Assembly: GCA_900754275.1 (NCBI GenBank)
Contig: CAAECF010000044.1
Location: 1-15,643 of the forward strand
Reading direction: 5' to 3'
Length of the DNA stretch: 15,643 nucleotides
Source: an uncultured Collinsella sp.
Lineage (GTDB): Bacteria > Actinomycetota > Coriobacteriia > Coriobacteriales > Coriobacteriaceae
The notes beneath the pieces are model-generated. The model saw nothing but the letters and a program-made list of their open reading frames with translations, ran no database searches and was not told where the DNA came from. Positions 13,274 through 15,643 of the stretch are shown here, in pieces (position 1 is the first letter of the stretch; every line of letters begins with the position of its first letter). A program made the position numbers and the translations under genes.

Positions 13274-15277
13274 ATGGCTAAGTTTGACATCATCGCCGCG
13301 ACCGGTTGCCCGACCGGCATTGCGCACACCTTCATGGCGAAGGAGGCGCTGGAGAAGGCAGCTGCCGAGCGCGGTCTGACCATTAAGGTCGAGACTCATG
13401 GCCAGGTCGGTGTCGAGAACGAGCTCACCAAGAGTGAGATCGCTGGTGCCAAGGCCGTCGTCGTCGCAGCAGACAAGGATGTCCAGGCTGAGCGTTTCGC
13501 CGGTAAGCCCATGGTTTCCGTTGGTGTTTCCAAGGCCCTGTCCGTTGAGGCCGCCGGTAAGCTGATTGACCGCGCGCTCGCCGCCAAGGGCGACAGCACG
13601 GTTGCAGCCGCTGCCGATGTCGAGGACGAGGTTGAGGAGAAGGAGTCCATCGGCCACATCATCTACAAGCACCTCATGAACGGCGTCAGCCACATGCTGG
13701 TCTTCGTCGTTGCTGGTGGTGTTCTGACCGCCGTTTCGTTCCTGTGGGGCATTACGTCCTTCGATTCGACGGCGTCTGACTACAACAGCTTTGCTGCTAT
13801 GCTCAAGATCATCGGCGGCATCGCAATGAACCTCATGGTTCCGGTGCTTTCCGCCTACATCGCCGAATCCATCGGCAAGCGTCCGGCGCTCGTTCCCGGT
13901 TTCGTCGCCGGTATGATCGCCATCCAGGGTCTGCCTGTTAACGCCGATACCGGTATGATCGACGCCGGTGGCGCCGGCGTGGGCTTCGGCTTCCTGGGCG
14001 GCATCGTCGGTGGCTTCCTTGCTGGCTATGTCATCCTGCTGCTCGAGAAGGTTTTCTCTAAAATTCCCGCGAGCCTTAATGGCCTGAAGGCAATCTTTCT
14101 GTATCCGCTGTGCTCTACCGCCATCGTCGGCCTGGTCATGCTCGGTATTTCCGGCCCCATGGCTGCCATTAACCAGGGTATGATGGATTTCCTGCAGAGC
14201 CTCGGTAACTCCGGTCCGGTGATCCTTGGCCTGGCCATCGGCTGCATGTGCGCCTTTGATATGGGCGGCCCGGTCAACAAGGCTGCTTACGCTACTGGCA
14301 CCTTCCTGCTCGGTACCGCTCTCGAAGCTGGCGTCGGCACCGAGACCTACAACTTCGGCACCAACTTCATGGCTGCCGTCTCCGCCGCTTGCATCGTTCC
14401 GCCGCTGATCACCACCTTCGCCGTCGTTGTCGGCAAGAAGTACTTCAGCCAGGAGGATCATGACGCCGGTATCGTCAACCTCATCCTTGGTTGCACCCAC
14501 ATCACCGAGGGCGCCATTCCGTTCATGACCAAGAACATCTGGCCCGTCATGCCCATCATGATGCTCGGTTCTTCCATCGCTTCCATCTTGACCATCTTCT
14601 TCAACGTTCACGATCCGGCGCCTCACGGCGGCTTCCTGGTCCTGCCCGTTGTCGAGAACGGTCCGCTGTGGGTCCTCGCGATCCTCATCGGCGCTGTGGT
14701 CGGTGGCATCCTGTTCGTGGCCTTCAAGAAGTACGATTTCGAGAAGAATCAGAAGGCCGCTCCTGTAGTCAGGTCCGTTGAGGCCCCCAAGGCCGCTGCC
14801 GTCGAGGCCCCCAAGGCCGAGGCTGCCGACTTCGTGAAGGTCGAGAATGTCTTTGTCGCCGAGGACTTCGCTTCTCGTGACGAGGCTCTGAGCTTCGTTT
14901 CCAACCAGGCTGTCAAGGCCGGTATCGCCAGCGACGCCGACGCCGTGATGAACGCCTTCCTGGCCCGCGAGGCCGAGGGCACCACGGGCATGATGGAGGG
15001 CTTCGCCATCCCGCATGCCAAGTCCGACGCCATTACCGAGGCTGCCGTCATCGTCGTTAAGGACGAGTCCGGCGTGACCGGTTGGGATACCATGGACGGC
15101 GCTCCTGTCAACGTGGCCATCGCTCTGCTCATCCCTGGTGCACAGGCTGGCACCACGCACCTCAAGATCCTGTCCAAGGTCGCCGAGGCGCTCATGGACG
15201 AGGACTTCCGTGGCACCGTCAAGGGTTCCACCGACGCCGCCGAGATCGCCAAGACGATTAACGCCCGTCTGGTCTAA
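13274..15277 (+). CDS. Fructose-family PTS transporter, fused EIIB-EIIC-EIIA
   Basis: Membrane permease of 667 aa that imports a sugar while phosphorylating it with phosphate relayed from HPr. Domain order is B-C-A. EIIB spans residues 1 to about 100 with phospho-Cys12 in ATGCPTGIAHTFMA. EIIC spans about 126-482 with many membrane segments and family motifs FDMGGPVNKAAY (Asp329) and ITEGAIPF (410-417). A linker with a repeated VEAPKA element (about 496-518) leads to a type-2 EIIA (519-667) with phospho-His581 in FAIPHAKS. AAGGAGG precedes the ATG; an earlier in-frame start at 13202 would add 24 residues of non-family sequence. A strong terminator follows, so it is probably a single-gene unit under the divergent RpiR regulator. 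No 1-phosphofructokinase gene adjoins, so the substrate (fructose, a mannose derivative or other) is not certain. Confidence 0.93.
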   Translation: MAKFDIIAATGCPTGIAHTFMAKEALEKAAAERGLTIKVETHGQVGVENELTKSEIAGAKAVVVAADKDVQAERFAGKPMVSVGVSKALSVEAAGKLIDRALAAKGDSTVAAAADVEDEVEEKESIGHIIYKHLMNGVSHMLVFVVAGGVLTAVSFLWGITSFDSTASDYNSFAAMLKIIGGIAMNLMVPVLSAYIAESIGKRPALVPGFVAGMIAIQGLPVNADTGMIDAGGAGVGFGFLGGIVGGFLAGYVILLLEKVFSKIPASLNGLKAIFLYPLCSTAIVGLVMLGISGPMAAINQGMMDFLQSLGNSGPVILGLAIGCMCAFDMGGPVNKAAYATGTFLLGTALEAGVGTETYNFGTNFMAAVSAACIVPPLITTFAVVVGKKYFSQEDHDAGIVNLILGCTHITEGAIPFMTKNIWPVMPIMMLGSSIASILTIFFNVHDPAPHGGFLVLPVVENGPLWVLAILIGAVVGGILFVAFKKYDFEKNQKAAPVVRSVEAPKAAAVEAPKAEAADFVKVENVFVAEDFASRDEALSFVSNQAVKAGIASDADAVMNAFLAREAEGTTGMMEGFAIPHAKSDAITEAAVIVVKDESGVTGWDTMDGAPVNVAIALLIPGAQAGTTHLKILSKVAEALMDEDFRGTVKGSTDAAEIAKTINARLV

Positions 15278-15313
15278 TTCCACAGTACGCGAATAACATC
15301 GCCCCCTGTAACA

Positions 15314-15349
15314 AAGGCGGAGTCCCTCTCCAGGGGCTCCGCCTTTTTT
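15314..15349 (+). terminator. Intrinsic terminator of the PTS gene
   Basis: AAGGCGGAGTCCCT (15314-15327) pairs with AGGGGCTCCGCCTT (15332-15345) around a CTCC loop, with one G-T pair. A T6 run (15344-15349) follows the GC-rich stem. It lies 36 bases after the PTS stop codon. Confidence 0.93.
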
Positions 15350-15360
15350 CTATCCCTCTC

Positions 15361-15433
15361 ATAAGTTGCGGTGAAATAGGGACTGTTTAAACGATTCAAC
15401 CCCAAATTCAGTCCCTATTTCACCGCAACTTAT
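15361..15433. repeat. Long perfect inverted repeat (25-bp arms, 23-base loop)
   Basis: The arm at 15361-15385 (beginning ATAAGTTGCGGTGAAATAGG) is exactly complementary to the arm at 15409-15433. The loop 15386-15408 is AT-rich and unrelated. Pairing can continue outside through TCCCTCT (15354-15360 region) and AGAGGGA (about 15444-15450) if a bulge of about ten bases is allowed. It lies directly after the PTS terminator. The arm length and perfect match suggest a repetitive extragenic palindrome or a tiny non-autonomous mobile element rather than a second terminator, because no T run follows. Confidence 0.85.
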
Positions 15434-15643
15434 AAAAGGGTATAGAGGGAGCTGCCCATCGAGTCTTTGTCGCGAACAGATCATCAGCCAGAATTCCGTT
15501 CCGCCGATATTGCTCTGGACCGACCGAGTTTCCGCAGCTCGCCCGCCGGGCGGGGCGGTTAAGTTTGTCGCGAGTTCCGCACGCAAAGGAAAGCACTTAA
15601 TGTGCTTTCCGTCTTGCGCAGGACTGTAGAGCAGCAAACTTAA
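15434..15643. other. Apparently non-coding, structured region to the window end
   Basis: Together with the terminator and palindrome before it, this makes the 366 bases after the PTS gene free of any gene I can support. The stretch holds GAGCTGC (15449-15455) facing GCAGCTC (15534-15540), a 10-bp direct repeat TTTGTCGCGA (15466-15475 and 15564-15573), and a very GC-rich knot at about 15540-15558. The only long open frame, on the minus strand, reads through the palindrome and resembles nothing known to me. A small RNA or mobile-element remnant is possible. Confidence 0.5.
15559..15643. repeat. 85-base fold-back with 9-bp terminal inverted repeats
   Basis: TTAAGTTTG (15559-15567) and CAAACTTAA (15635-15643) are exact reverse complements, and the second arm ends on the last base of the window. 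Between them GGAAAGCAC (15588-15596) and GTGCTTTCC (15602-15610) form a perfect 9-bp hairpin with a TTAAT loop, extended by CGCAA/TTGCG (15582-15586 with 15614-15618) across an internal loop. The whole could be a structured RNA or a miniature inverted-repeat element whose outer end may be cut by the window. Confidence 0.6.

Noticed and set aside
13172..15283. 703-codon open frame on the minus strand covering the whole PTS gene
   Set aside because: It is antisense to an unmistakable PTS transporter, is rich in Asp, Gly, His and Leu in the way antisense frames of GC-rich genes are, and shows no domain or plausible ribosome site. It reflects strong codon bias of the PTS gene.
15359..15637. 92-codon minus-strand frame at the right end
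   Set aside because: It runs through the 25-bp palindrome and the fold-back hairpin, lacks a convincing ribosome site and resembles no family known to me.
15434..15643. tRNA, rRNA or T-box element in the right-end region
   Set aside because: No cloverleaf, no T-arm consensus and no T-box sequence could be found on either strand.

Overview
The window reads as a chromosomal core-gene segment of a high-GC Gram-positive bacterium. The best guess is Coriobacteriia, probably Collinsella or a close relative. This rests on gene order, protein flavour and GC-rich codon use, and no database search was possible. Most of the window is tightly packed housekeeping genes. I see no phage, CRISPR, tRNA or rRNA. 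Accessory character is limited to the right end and to a few palindromes.

Layout. Positions 1-5568 (+) form one compact run: the 3' part of alaS, ruvX, mltG, a YqeG-type HAD phosphatase, a shikimate kinase, and a gene in the aroB position whose product is a strongly degenerate 3-dehydroquinate synthase homologue. A 132-base gap with a candidate promoter and structured leader precedes pepQ (Xaa-Pro peptidase), which ends at an intrinsic terminator. A second (+) run then begins: efp, an Asp23/YqhY-family gene, nusB, xseB, tlyA, nadK, recN. Many junctions overlap or are only 2-3 bases apart, including ATGA overlaps at aroK/aroB-like and tlyA/nadK. RecN (+) converges on an RpiR-family regulator (-) across a perfect 11-bp palindrome. 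The regulator diverges from a single-chain fructose-family PTS transporter (EIIB-EIIC-EIIA, +) across a 272-base region rich in TTTCA/TGAAA half-sites. The transporter ends at a strong terminator. The last ~290 bases are apparently non-coding but highly structured: a 25-bp perfect inverted repeat, a 10-bp direct repeat, and an 85-base fold-back with 9-bp terminal inverted repeats that reaches the end of the window.

How the genes work together. The left run mixes translation (AlaRS), nucleic-acid processing (RuvX), cell-wall synthesis (MltG) and what remains of an aromatic-biosynthesis cluster. The middle run is a shortened version of the Bacillus pepQ-efp-(accB-accC)-yqhY-nusB-(folD-xseA)-xseB-(ispA-dxs)-tlyA-recN neighbourhood. 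It combines ribosome function (EF-P, NusB, TlyA), NADP supply (NadK) and DNA repair (XseB, RecN). The right end is a sugar uptake gene with its probable local regulator.

No clearly new multi-gene system is visible. The best leads are the aroB-like protein that has lost its metal and catalytic residues beside an intact shikimate kinase, the repetitive basic tail of MltG, the pepQ leader RNA, and the structured right-end region.
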